From JAGMES01 sp023128035 (GTDB lineage Bacteria; Bacillota; Halanaerobiia; DY22613), in NCBI GenBank assembly GCA_030627905.1, contig DAOVRZ010000001.1, forward strand, positions 49,215 through 113,214: 64,000 nt of DNA, read 5' to 3'. Shown one piece after another: positions 8,467 through 15,546 of the stretch; the first letter of the stretch is position 1; each line of letters begins with the position of its first letter. Under the pieces are notes generated by a model. The model saw only the letters and a list, made by a program, of their open reading frames with translations. It ran no database searches and was not told the DNA's origin. The position numbers and the translations under genes were made by a program.

Positions 8467-10178
8467 GAATGTCACACTTTTATTCACCAACTTTGAAAGA
8501 AACTCCTGCAGAAGCGGAAATTATTAGCCATCAGTTAATGCTTCGAGCAGGTTTGATTCGTAAACTTGCTTCAGGGATTTATTCATACCTTCCTTTAGGA
8601 GTTAAAGTTTTACGGAAAATTGAAAATATAATAAGAGAAGAGTTAACTCGTGCAGGTGCACAAGAGGTTTTATTACCAACTTTACACCCTGCTGGACTGT
8701 GGCAGGAGACAGGACGCTGGTATGATATGGGCCCTGAGATGGTGCGCCTTCAAGATAGGAAGAACAATGATTTTTGCATTGGGCCAACTCATGAGGAAGT
8801 AATCACTGATTTATTAAGAAATGAAGTCCGTTCTTATAAACAGTTACCTTTAAATTTATTCCAGATTCAAACTAAGGTTCGGGATGAAATTCGTCCTCGT
8901 TTTGGTGTTATGCGTAGTCGAGAATTTATAATGAAAGATGCTTATAGTTTTCACTTAAATGAAGAATGTTTGGATGAAGTATATCAAAAGATGTTTGAAG
9001 CATATACTAGAATTTTTGAGAGGGTAGGTCTTGAGTTCCGTCCTGTAAACGCAGATACAGGTGCTATTGGTGGAAAATCTTCTCACGAATTTATGGTATT
9101 GGCTGAATCAGGTGAAGATGCTATTGTATTTTGTAATGGATGTGATTACGCAGCAAATCTTGAAATGGCTGAAAGTGTAGTCACTATAGAAGAAAACACA
9201 GAAGAATTAAAGGATTTAGAAAAGGTATCTACCCCTGGAGTTAAGACAATTGAAGATTTACAGGAATTTTTTGAACTATCAGGGAGTAAAATGATAAAAA
9301 CCTTACTTTATATGGTTGAGGAAAAGATGGTGGCAGTACTTATTCTGGGCTCAGATGAATTGAATGAGGCCAAATTACGTAGTCATCTTGCTACTGCAAA
9401 TTTTCGCATGGCAACTGATGAAGAGATTCTTGAGAAGACTGGTGCTCCTGTTGGTTTTGCAGGCCCTATTGATTTTAAAAATATTCGTGTGATTGCTGAT
9501 CCATTAGTGATGAATATTCAAAATGGAATCACAGGTGCAAACGTTGCTGATTATCATTATAAAAATGTAAACCCTAACAGAGACTTTACTTTAAACGAAG
9601 AAGATATCTTTGACTTGAGAACTGTTCGTGAAGGTGAAAAATGTACACAATGTAATCAACCGGTTCATATTGCTCGTGGTATTGAAGTAGGCCATATATT
9701 CAAACTTGGTACGAAATATAGTGAATCAATGGGTGCTACAGTTTTAGATGAAAATGGTAAAGAGCAAAATATGATTATGGGTTGTTATGGAATTGGAGTT
9801 ACTAGAATTATTGGTGCTGCAATTGAACAAAATAATGATGAGAATGGGATCATCTGGCCAATGCCAATCGCTCCTTTCCATGTGGAAGTTGTACCTATCG
9901 GTAAAGATGATGAAGTTAAAAATGTAGGCGACCAGATTTATCAGGAACTTATCCAGAAAGGTATTGATGTACTTTTAGATGATCGTAAAGAAAGACCTGG
10001 TGTAAAATTTAAGGATGCAGATTTAATCGGGATTCCAATTCGTGTGACCATCGGTGGTCGGGGATTGAAAGAAAATATAGTTGAAGTGAAGTTTAGAGCA
10101 ACAGGTGAAGAGACGAAAGTAAGTATAGATGCGATTGTAGATTTCTTGACTGACAAGGTACAAACTCAATTATTCTAG
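8463..10178 (+). CDS. proS: Prolyl-tRNA synthetase (bacterial type)
   Basis: 571 residues, the long bacterial ProRS with an editing (INS) domain inserted between class II motifs 2 and 3. Motif 2 region KVRDEIRPRFGVMRSREFIMKDAYSF, editing segment MIKTLLYMVEEKMVAVLILG, motif 3 GCYGIGVTR and a C-terminal anticodon-binding domain (VLLDDRKERPGVKFKDADLIG) are seen. GGAGGT lies nine bases before the ATG, which overlaps the ispG stop. proS followed by polC is the ancestral order; here an accessory block separates them. Confidence 0.97.
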   Translation: MRMSHFYSPTLKETPAEAEIISHQLMLRAGLIRKLASGIYSYLPLGVKVLRKIENIIREELTRAGAQEVLLPTLHPAGLWQETGRWYDMGPEMVRLQDRKNNDFCIGPTHEEVITDLLRNEVRSYKQLPLNLFQIQTKVRDEIRPRFGVMRSREFIMKDAYSFHLNEECLDEVYQKMFEAYTRIFERVGLEFRPVNADTGAIGGKSSHEFMVLAESGEDAIVFCNGCDYAANLEMAESVVTIEENTEELKDLEKVSTPGVKTIEDLQEFFELSGSKMIKTLLYMVEEKMVAVLILGSDELNEAKLRSHLATANFRMATDEEILEKTGAPVGFAGPIDFKNIRVIADPLVMNIQNGITGANVADYHYKNVNPNRDFTLNEEDIFDLRTVREGEKCTQCNQPVHIARGIEVGHIFKLGTKYSESMGATVLDENGKEQNMIMGCYGIGVTRIIGAAIEQNNDENGIIWPMPIAPFHVEVVPIGKDDEVKNVGDQIYQELIQKGIDVLLDDRKERPGVKFKDADLIGIPIRVTIGGRGLKENIVEVKFRATGEETKVSIDAIVDFLTDKVQTQLF

Positions 10179-10209
10179 CGTATAGGCTAGTAGTTATAGG
10201 GGGATTTCG

Positions 10210-10854
10210 ATGAAAATCTCAACGGTAATTCCAGCTTATAATGAGGAAAAGACAATCGGTGATGTCTTAAGTGTTGTAACATCGTATTCTGAAATTGATG
10301 AAGTGATTGTGGTTAATGATGGTTCAACAGATAATACTTCAGAGGCAGTATCTAAGTACCCTATAAAATTAATCAATTTGGCTGAGAATTTGGGTAAGGG
10401 TGGGGCGATGAAAATCGGAGTGGATAATGCCAAAGGTGATATTATTGTTTTTTTGGACGCTGATTTGATTGGATTTACTGTGAATCATTTAGAAAAGATG
10501 TTACTTCCAGTTATATCAGGGGAGGCCCAGATGTCTATTGGTATTTTTTCTAATGGTCGATTGGCTACAGATCTTGCTCAATTATTTTCACCATATCTTT
10601 CTGGACAACGTGTAGTTAGACGGCAACTAATTGATGGAATAAATAATATGGAGTTGACCCGTTTTGGAATTGAAGTTGCTTTGACCAGATATGCTCGGAT
10701 TAACAAAATCCCCTACCAAAATGTCGAGTTGGAAAATATGAGTCATGTGATGAAAGAAGAAAAATTGGGTTTTATCAAAGGTTTTAGATATCGCTTACAG
10801 ATGTATTGGGAAATATTGAAAGTACTTCCTAAGCGTAACTCATTATTGAAGTAG
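10210..10854 (+). CDS. Family 2 glycosyltransferase
   Basis: 214 residues. The N-terminus STVIPAYNEEKTIGDVLSVV, the VVNDGSTDNT nucleotide-binding loop, NLGKGGAMKIG and the DxD-like FLDADLIGF identify a GT-A fold family 2 glycosyltransferase resembling polyprenyl-phosphate sugar transferases. There is no C-terminal membrane anchor. Preceded by GGGGGAT. It follows proS and is followed closely by mgtC. The acceptor and sugar are unknown. Confidence 0.85.
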   Translation: MKISTVIPAYNEEKTIGDVLSVVTSYSEIDEVIVVNDGSTDNTSEAVSKYPIKLINLAENLGKGGAMKIGVDNAKGDIIVFLDADLIGFTVNHLEKMLLPVISGEAQMSIGIFSNGRLATDLAQLFSPYLSGQRVVRRQLIDGINNMELTRFGIEVALTRYARINKIPYQNVELENMSHVMKEEKLGFIKGFRYRLQMYWEILKVLPKRNSLLK

Positions 10855-10866
10855 GAGTGATTTTAG

Positions 10867-11523
10867 CTGTTAACTGAAAAAGTTATTTTTATTAGGTTAG
10901 TTATGGCCTGTGCTTTTGGAGGTCTTATTGGATGGGAGCGGGAACTAAACGATCGACCTGCTGGTTTCCGCACCCATATTCTGGTGTCTGTTGGTTCTGC
11001 ATTATTGATGATTGTCTCGATCAAAGTTGCTGGAAGTAGTTCAGACCCAGGAAGAATTGCGGCGCAGGTTGTTTCTGGAATAGGTTTTTTAGGGGCTGGT
11101 ACCATTATTCGTGAAGGTGCCAATGTAAAGGGCTTGACTACTGCTGCAAGTCTTTGGACAATTGCTGGAATTGGACTTGCCTCGGGGGCAGGATTATATT
11201 TTAGTGCATTTGTTACAACCGGACTTGCGTTTGTGGTTTTAATTTTCTTAAATAAGATTGAATGGAAGTTCGGGAATAAAGAGTTAAACAGAGTGATTGT
11301 AGTTTGGATTATTGATCGTCCTGGACTTTTAGGAGATTTGGGTAAAATTATAGGTGATTATAATTTAAATATTAAAAATATAAAAATGGATAAGCATTCA
11401 GAGGATGATCTAAGTCGGGTAAGTTTTCATGTAGTAACACTACCAGAGTATAGCGAACATAAATTAACTGATGAATTATATAAGGTGAGTGATGTTAAAT
11501 ATATCGAGTGGCGTGATCGGTAA
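10867..11523 (+). CDS. MgtC/SapB family membrane protein with C-terminal ACT domain
   Basis: About 219 residues. RLVMACAFGGLIGWERELNDRPAG is the MgtC/SapB N-terminal signature and GSALLMIVSIKVAG, GIGFLGAGTIIREG and GLTTAASLWTIAGIGLASG the following membrane segments. Residues after about 145 (IDRPGLLGDLGKIIGDYNLN) form an ACT-like regulatory domain. The first ATG in frame (10903) falls inside the conserved first helix. Twelve conserved-looking codons lie upstream, with no ATG, GTG or TTG, so a CTG at 10867, placed nine bases after GGAGTGA, is the likely start. Probably a magnesium or ion-stress factor; substrate unproven. Confidence 0.85.
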   Translation: MLTEKVIFIRLVMACAFGGLIGWERELNDRPAGFRTHILVSVGSALLMIVSIKVAGSSSDPGRIAAQVVSGIGFLGAGTIIREGANVKGLTTAASLWTIAGIGLASGAGLYFSAFVTTGLAFVVLIFLNKIEWKFGNKELNRVIVVWIIDRPGLLGDLGKIIGDYNLNIKNIKMDKHSEDDLSRVSFHVVTLPEYSEHKLTDELYKVSDVKYIEWRDR

Positions 11524-11560
11524 ACAAATGTAGCAGCGTTTATGACGGTGCTACATTTGT
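11524..11560 (+). terminator. Perfect 12-bp hairpin after mgtC
   Basis: ACAAATGTAGCA (11524-11535) pairs perfectly with 11549-11560 around a 13-base loop, immediately after the mgtC stop. The T tract is poor, so termination may be weak or the hairpin may protect the 3' end. Confidence 0.6.
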
Positions 11561-11571
11561 TATGAATATTC

Positions 11572-11599
11572 TTGACAAAAGTAAAAATAGTGGTATAAT
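11572..11599 (+). promoter_or_regulatory. Strong sigma-A-type promoter
   Basis: TTGACA (11572-11577) and TATAAT (11594-11599) are both consensus and 16 bases apart. No coding start follows for 370 bases; the first thing transcribed is the structured segment 11606-11745. Confidence 0.85.
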
Positions 11600-11605
11600 A
11601 TTTAC

Positions 11606-11736
11606 ATAGAGAAAGATTTAACTTGAAAGTATCAGAAAAATTAATTCTATCCCCACCTTTTCCTTCTCAAATCTGATACTGGAAGTGTATTAAAGTGAAT
11701 TTTAGTATTGCTCCTGTTATGGGAGTTTTTGTTTTT
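11606..11736 (+). ncRNA. Candidate small RNA or leader with pyrimidine-rich loop
   Basis: Transcription from the consensus promoter should start near 11606. A 9-bp perfect stem (11628-11636 with 11672-11680) exposes a loop containing CCCCACCTTTTCCTTCTC, complementary to purine-rich Shine-Dalgarno sequences. A hairpin CTCC/GGAG (11711-11725) followed by TTTTTGTTTTTT then ends it near 11736. The 3' half of that hairpin can instead pair with 11738-11745 (GGAGTTTT with AAAACTCC), giving mutually exclusive terminator and anti-terminator folds. Class unknown; it does not match 6S or SRP RNA by eye. Confidence 0.55.
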
Positions 11737-11975
11737 TAAAACTCCACTTTTGCAGTTGTGGGCATTTAATTTTCCTTTGATAAAATCAGGAAAAATTGAT
11801 ATAAATAATTAAAAAGGTTATTAGCATCCTTTTCATACATTGCTAAGAAGTCAGATAAGGGAAATGATTAGATTATCAAAGAATGAGGTTCAATTTTAAA
11901 AAAATCAAAAAAAAGAGCAGGAATTGGAGACGATTTGGCGAAGTTAAATAGATATTGAAAAAAGGGGGAAGCGAA
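11737..11975. other. Non-coding stretch before the DUF3467 gene
   Basis: No open reading frame with a ribosome-binding site and no repeat is visible. It may be the leader of the DUF3467 gene if the hairpin near 11711-11745 is read through. Confidence 0.5.
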
Positions 11976-12263
11976 ATGTGTGAAGAGAGAAATGATTCTC
12001 AACAAAAAATTATTTCCACTGCAGTTTCTGGCTATGCTAATTATTTAAGAGTGAGTCATAGTTTTGGTGAATTTATATTAGAGTTTCATTTGATGGAAGA
12101 GCATCAAGCTGAAAATATTGCGAAAATTGTTATTAATCCAATATATATAAAGGATTTTGTTAAAGTAATTCAAAATAACATTGAAAAATATGAAAAACGT
12201 TTAGGAATTGAGTTACCTGAGAATCCAAATGAATTTTTACAAAAAGGAATTACTAAAAAATAA
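11976..12263 (+). CDS. DUF3467 family small protein
   Basis: 95 residues. GYANYLRVSHSFGEFILEFH followed by IVINPIYIKDFVKVIQNNIEKYEKRLG has the strand-strand-helix pattern of the DUF3467 family (YANYvRVshs and a C-terminal helix ending near a YE..fG motif). Function of the family is not established. The ATG at 11976 is chosen because AAAGGGGGA lies about seven bases upstream. It may be transcribed from the promoter at 11572. Confidence 0.7.
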   Translation: MCEERNDSQQKIISTAVSGYANYLRVSHSFGEFILEFHLMEEHQAENIAKIVINPIYIKDFVKVIQNNIEKYEKRLGIELPENPNEFLQKGITKK

Positions 12264-12617
12264 ATAGCCTCACTGTTAGGGTACATTATAGTTTTAGTTA
12301 GGGAACCTAATGGTTTAGATAAGATTATTGTTGCGCCACTATATACTATTAAAGATTACCACTATAATATGTGGGATATGGATGCTGTTAAAAATAATTC
12401 AGATGATAATTTTTTATACTTACCTAAATCTGACGAGCATCAAAGGGATGAATCAATTGTTGCTTTATATGAACTTTCTCCTCAATATGTCCATAATTTA
12501 GAGCCTATGCCAATAGAATTAACTCTTGATTCGATAGAATTATTAGATGAGAAACTAGCTTGCATTTTTGATTTATTTGCATATGAGGAAGATTCATCCA
12601 CACAACCAGTGATTTAA
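12264..12617 (+). pseudogene. 5'-truncated unknown gene
   Basis: The frame is open from directly after the TAA at 12261-12263 to 12617 and reads like real protein throughout (for example LVREPNGLDKIIVAP and LYELSPQYVHNLEPMPIEL). The only ATG, at 12369, has no ribosome-binding site and lies in the middle of this sequence, so about 35 upstream codons would be wasted. The simplest reading is the 3' end of a gene that has lost its start. Family not recognised. A short 82-residue gene from 12369 is the alternative. Confidence 0.5.
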
Positions 12618-12621
12618 ATAA

Positions 12622-12655
12622 AAACCGTCCCAAGTAACCGAGACAGTTTATTTTT
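12622..12655. terminator. Bidirectional terminator
   Basis: A 10-bp stem (12622-12631 with 12640-12649) has A/T tracts on both sides. It serves the remnant on the + strand and, on the minus strand, closes the 59-residue gene whose stop codon lies in the stem. Confidence 0.75.
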
Positions 12656-12827
12656 CATCCTTTAGCATATTTGTGATTATATTTTTAGAAAAATTAAGGG
12701 TTATATTGGGGAGATTATAATTTTGGAGTTTATCAAAAGAATTTATTAGATTAGGGTTTTGTTTTTGATTAGAATTTGTTTTTTTTCGAATGTAAAAAAT
12801 TTTATTTTTTACGAATTTTTTATTCAT
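12648..12827 (-). CDS. Small basic Asn/Lys-rich protein (59 aa)
   Basis: Reading from 12827 leftwards gives ATG and 59 residues starting MNKKFVKNKIFYIRKK and ending ITNMLKDEK. The composition is dominated by Asn and Lys, with no signal peptide or Cys. A near-perfect ribosome-binding site (GGAAAGGAG, seven or eight bases before the ATG) and a terminator overlapping the stop make it a credible gene despite its size. It is the only minus-strand gene in the first 36 kb. Family and function unknown; it might be a sporulation-type small protein, but nothing proves this. Confidence 0.6.
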   Translation of the reverse strand: MNKKFVKNKIFYIRKKTNSNQKQNPNLINSFDKLQNYNLPNITLNFSKNIITNMLKDEK

Positions 12828-13216
12828 CTAATCACTCCTTTCCTAATTAGGATTTATTATTATCCAGAATAATATTCAAAGGTGATACTTATATATATGT
12901 TTTTACATAAAAGAATGTGAAAATTGAAAATTAACATTTAGATAGCCACGGTGAATCCGATTTAATTTTCATGATCACGTGAGTTTCTTTACTTCCAAAG
13001 AGTAACGCAGTAATTACGTTACTCTTTGTTTTATAAAGCGATTACAATACCCATTTAAATAATTACAGTGAATCATGTTATTATTAATGAGTTATTTTTG
13101 TGTTCAAAATATTCAATGCAAATTAGAAGAGATGGAAATTTAATAAAATAAATTTGGAATAGAGATAATTATTGCTTCAGTATATATAAAATTTACTCTT
13201 GAAAGAGTGTATTTTC
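12828..13216. other. Intergenic stretch, no gene seen
   Basis: AT-rich, with no start codon backed by a ribosome-binding site. It contains a small palindrome CCTAATTAGG beside the minus-strand ribosome-binding site and the hairpin at 12996-13033. Confidence 0.5.
12996..13033 (+). terminator. Orphan terminator hairpin
   Basis: CAAAGAGTAACG (12996-13007) pairs perfectly with 13017-13028 around a nine-base loop and is followed by TTTT. No + strand gene ends upstream, so it either ends an unseen small transcript or is left over from a lost gene. Confidence 0.65.
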
Positions 13217-13247
13217 TTGAATCTCGGATACCAAATTGTGCTATAAT
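13217..13247 (+). promoter_or_regulatory. Promoter of the 87-aa / SecB-like pair
   Basis: An extended -10 (TGCTATAAT, 13239-13247) with a TTGAAT 19 bases upstream. The following AAAGGAGGG leads the 87-residue gene at 13316. Confidence 0.65.
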
Positions 13248-13315
13248 GTGTGTATCAAATACCGATAAAATTATTAAGGATTCACTTAAGGAAGTAGATA
13301 AAGGAGGGATAAAAG

Positions 13316-13579
13316 ATGTTTTTTGATCAATTAGACACAACTAATCTTATGAAGAAGATAGATGATTACTTTAATACTGTTACGCGTGAAGAAATGAAAA
13401 ATGATTTAGAGGCATTAGGGTGTATTGTAGAGGAGATAGATGATACAACGGTTTTGGAAGAGTATTTTTCAGAGGTAGTCACGATAAGAAAAAGTCATTC
13501 AGTTAAATATGTTATTAATGAGAAGATTAATGGCAACTTTTCCTGTACTAAAAATGACTTAGGGGAGTTAGCAGCATGA
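13316..13579 (+). CDS. Unknown 87-aa acidic protein coupled to SecB-like gene
   Basis: 87 residues, mainly acidic, predicted helix-strand-strand (KKIDDYFNTVTREEMKNDLEALGC, then VTIRKSHSVKYVINEK). An AAAGGAGGG ribosome-binding site and an extended -10 promoter support expression. The stop overlaps the start of the SecB-like gene (ATGA), so the two are translationally coupled. Small proteins in this position can be antitoxins or clients of dedicated SecB-like chaperones, but no helix-turn-helix or known antitoxin motif is visible. Family not recognised. Confidence 0.6.
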   Translation: MFFDQLDTTNLMKKIDDYFNTVTREEMKNDLEALGCIVEEIDDTTVLEEYFSEVVTIRKSHSVKYVINEKINGNFSCTKNDLGELAA

Positions 13580-13981
13580 AAAATGAAAGTATATTAAAAT
13601 TTTAAGAATATTATATTGATGAGTTTATTTTTCAAAAGAATAATAATTTTTCTTATGAACAAGACCAAGAGATAGCTCTGGATTTTAACTTTTCTTTTGA
13701 TTCAAATAGAGAAGAGGAACTATTTATTAAGCAGATTCAATGTACGATTTTTGATGAGAATTTTCAAGAGAATGACAAGCCATTTTTTATAAAGTTAAAA
13801 ATTTCTGGAGTTTTTAGTATTATTGGATTTGATGAGCAAGATCATACACATAACGAGATTATAAATAAAAATACATTGGCTATTCTTTTTCCTTATTTAA
13901 GAAGTTTAATAAGCCATATGTCTTTAGAAATGCAAATAGAACCTATAGTATTGCCACCTATAAATATTAATGTTTTTTTGA
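13576..13981 (+). pseudogene. SecB-like chaperone, disrupted
   Basis: The frame opens with an ATG overlapping the previous stop, meets an in-frame TAA after nine codons (13603-13605), then stays open to 14097. The segment after the stop is SecB-like: alternating strands (EIALDFNFSFD, PFFIKLKISGVFSIIG), then NTLAILFPYLRSLISHMSLEM and LPPININVF, the normal end of SecB proteins. With six instead of seven T at 13973-13979 the frame would stop at 13981, right where SecB proteins end; as it stands it runs through the terminator at 14057. Two lesions argue for a pseudogene, unless sequencing errors explain both. Confidence 0.75.
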
Positions 13982-14056
13982 AGAGTAAAGCTAAATTTAA
14001 TATTTTCTTAAATTTTACGTTTGCATCTTATAGAAATCAAGTAATAATTATTCATC

Positions 14057-14086
14057 AAAAAATAGACTCCAAAGGGTCTATTTTTT
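14057..14086. terminator. Terminator after the SecB-like gene
   Basis: A perfect 11-bp stem AAAAAATAGAC (14057-14067) with 14076-14086 and a T tail. It is symmetrical and could work on both strands. Confidence 0.85.
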
Positions 14087-14220
14087 GCATTATTTAAGAA
14101 AATCTTTTTCTTGTTCGCAGTTTTTAGGAAGGAATAATTTCGTGTCATGTTTAATTAATATGTAAGTAGTGGAAAGGATTAGCTTAAAGTATTAGAGCTG
14201 TCCTAAAGGAGATGAAAAAG

Positions 14221-15435
14221 ATGGAAGAAAAAAAATTCTACGATATCCATTGCCATGCATTCAACTTAAGTCATCCTAACCTTCTCGCTTTTATTCGTAG
14301 ATTCAATATACCAGTTGCACTACTTATAATTCTTTATTTTATTCTAGGTCCAATTTTACCCTTTATTTTATTCAAAAAATTTGGCGGTTTCAAAATGATC
14401 AAAAGGGTGGAGAATTTACTATCTGTAATGGAGAATGATATTGGTAGTATATTTCTTCTCATGGAAGATGGTTTAAAGAGAGGAGAAGAACCTGTACTTA
14501 AGGATGGTAAATTTAAAATTGATGGAAATGAATATACAAAGATTGTTTTGACTCCATTGATGATGGATTATGGTTATAAAAATATGAAAAAAGCAGACAT
14601 TTATTATGGAGACCCTCCTCAAAAACCGATTGTTGAGCAGGTATTTGATATGTTTAATGGCATTAAGCGTTATTATGAGGAACAGCAGTTTAATGGAATT
14701 TTTGAGATTTATCCATTTCTAGGTTTGAATACTCAAAACTATACATTAGAAAAAATTGAAAAGATGCTTGACAAATATTTTTCTGATTATTGTGGTTCGA
14801 ATTTTGATTGTAAAAGAAATTTAGGAAAATTTGATGGAAATATCGAAAATATTAGAAGTAATTTTTTTACTGGAGTGAAAGTATATCCTCCACTAGGTTT
14901 TGATCCCTGGCCTGAAGAAAATTTAGAAGAACTGAAAAAAGTTGAATGTTTATATAAATTTTGCTCTGAAAAGAGAATCCCAATTACAACACATTGTAGT
15001 AAAGATGGTTTTATCGTTATTGACAAGAAAGAGGCACGAAAATATACTTCGCCGATTCGATGGGAAAAGGTTTTGAAACGTTTTCCAGATTTGAAAATAA
15101 ATCTGGCCCACTTTGGAAGTGAAGAGGATTGGACAAGTAAATTAATCGAGTTAGTATTATCTTATGAACATGTGTATGTTGATTTTTCTTATCGAGCTTA
15201 TAATGATTCTTATTATAAGTTAATGAAGGAGATCATTGAAAAGATTTTAGGCGAAAAAGATCACGCTAGGTTAAAAAATCACATACTTTTTGGTTCAGAT
15301 TTTTTAGTAAATCTGATAAGAGTTGAATCATATACTGAGTATTTAGAGGTTTTTTCAAAGACAAATTACTTCTCTTCAGAAGAAAAGAATAAATTCTGCA
15401 GTACCAATCCTGAAAGGTTTCTTTTTGGTGGTTGA
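14221..15435 (+). CDS. Amidohydrolase-type metal-dependent hydrolase with hydrophobic insert
   Basis: 404 residues of the TIM-barrel amidohydrolase type. Metal ligands are visible as DIHCHAF near the N-terminus, TTHCSKDGF, NLAHFGSEEDW and HILFGSDFLV, and the C-terminus NPERFLFGG is typical of Amidohydro_2 proteins. Directly after the HxH motif, residues about 21-49 are very hydrophobic (NIPVALLIILYFILGPILPF), suggesting membrane attachment, which is unusual. The ATG at 14221 is chosen because GGAG abuts the alternative ATG at 14212. Substrate unknown. Last gene of the accessory insert before polC. Confidence 0.8.
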   Translation: MEEKKFYDIHCHAFNLSHPNLLAFIRRFNIPVALLIILYFILGPILPFILFKKFGGFKMIKRVENLLSVMENDIGSIFLLMEDGLKRGEEPVLKDGKFKIDGNEYTKIVLTPLMMDYGYKNMKKADIYYGDPPQKPIVEQVFDMFNGIKRYYEEQQFNGIFEIYPFLGLNTQNYTLEKIEKMLDKYFSDYCGSNFDCKRNLGKFDGNIENIRSNFFTGVKVYPPLGFDPWPEENLEELKKVECLYKFCSEKRIPITTHCSKDGFIVIDKKEARKYTSPIRWEKVLKRFPDLKINLAHFGSEEDWTSKLIELVLSYEHVYVDFSYRAYNDSYYKLMKEIIEKILGEKDHARLKNHILFGSDFLVNLIRVESYTEYLEVFSKTNYFSSEEKNKFCSTNPERFLFGG

Positions 15436-15546
15436 TTCTTATCTAAAAAATTAATCTTTAAAAATTAGCCTACTTAATATATAATAAAAGTCATGGATGT
15501 TGAAATTAGTTTAGATTTATGCCTTGCCAAAGAAAGGAGCCACAAA

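Noticed and set aside
8146..8490. 114-codon minus-strand frame opposite ispG/proS
   Set aside because: Shadow of two well-supported genes.
10863..11123. 86-codon minus-strand frame opposite mgtC
   Set aside because: Mirror frame of a conserved coding region with no ribosome-binding site; the + strand gene explains the openness.
11606..11736. 6S or SRP RNA
   Set aside because: Too short for 6S and lacking its long central bubble; no SRP Alu/S-domain consensus seen.
13246..13326. 26-codon frame ending just inside the 87-aa gene
   Set aside because: Its ATG overlaps the -10 element, so it could only be leaderless; no independent support.
13140..13340. 66-codon minus-strand frame over the promoter of the 87-aa gene
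   Set aside because: No ribosome-binding site, and it covers the promoter and start of a better-supported gene.
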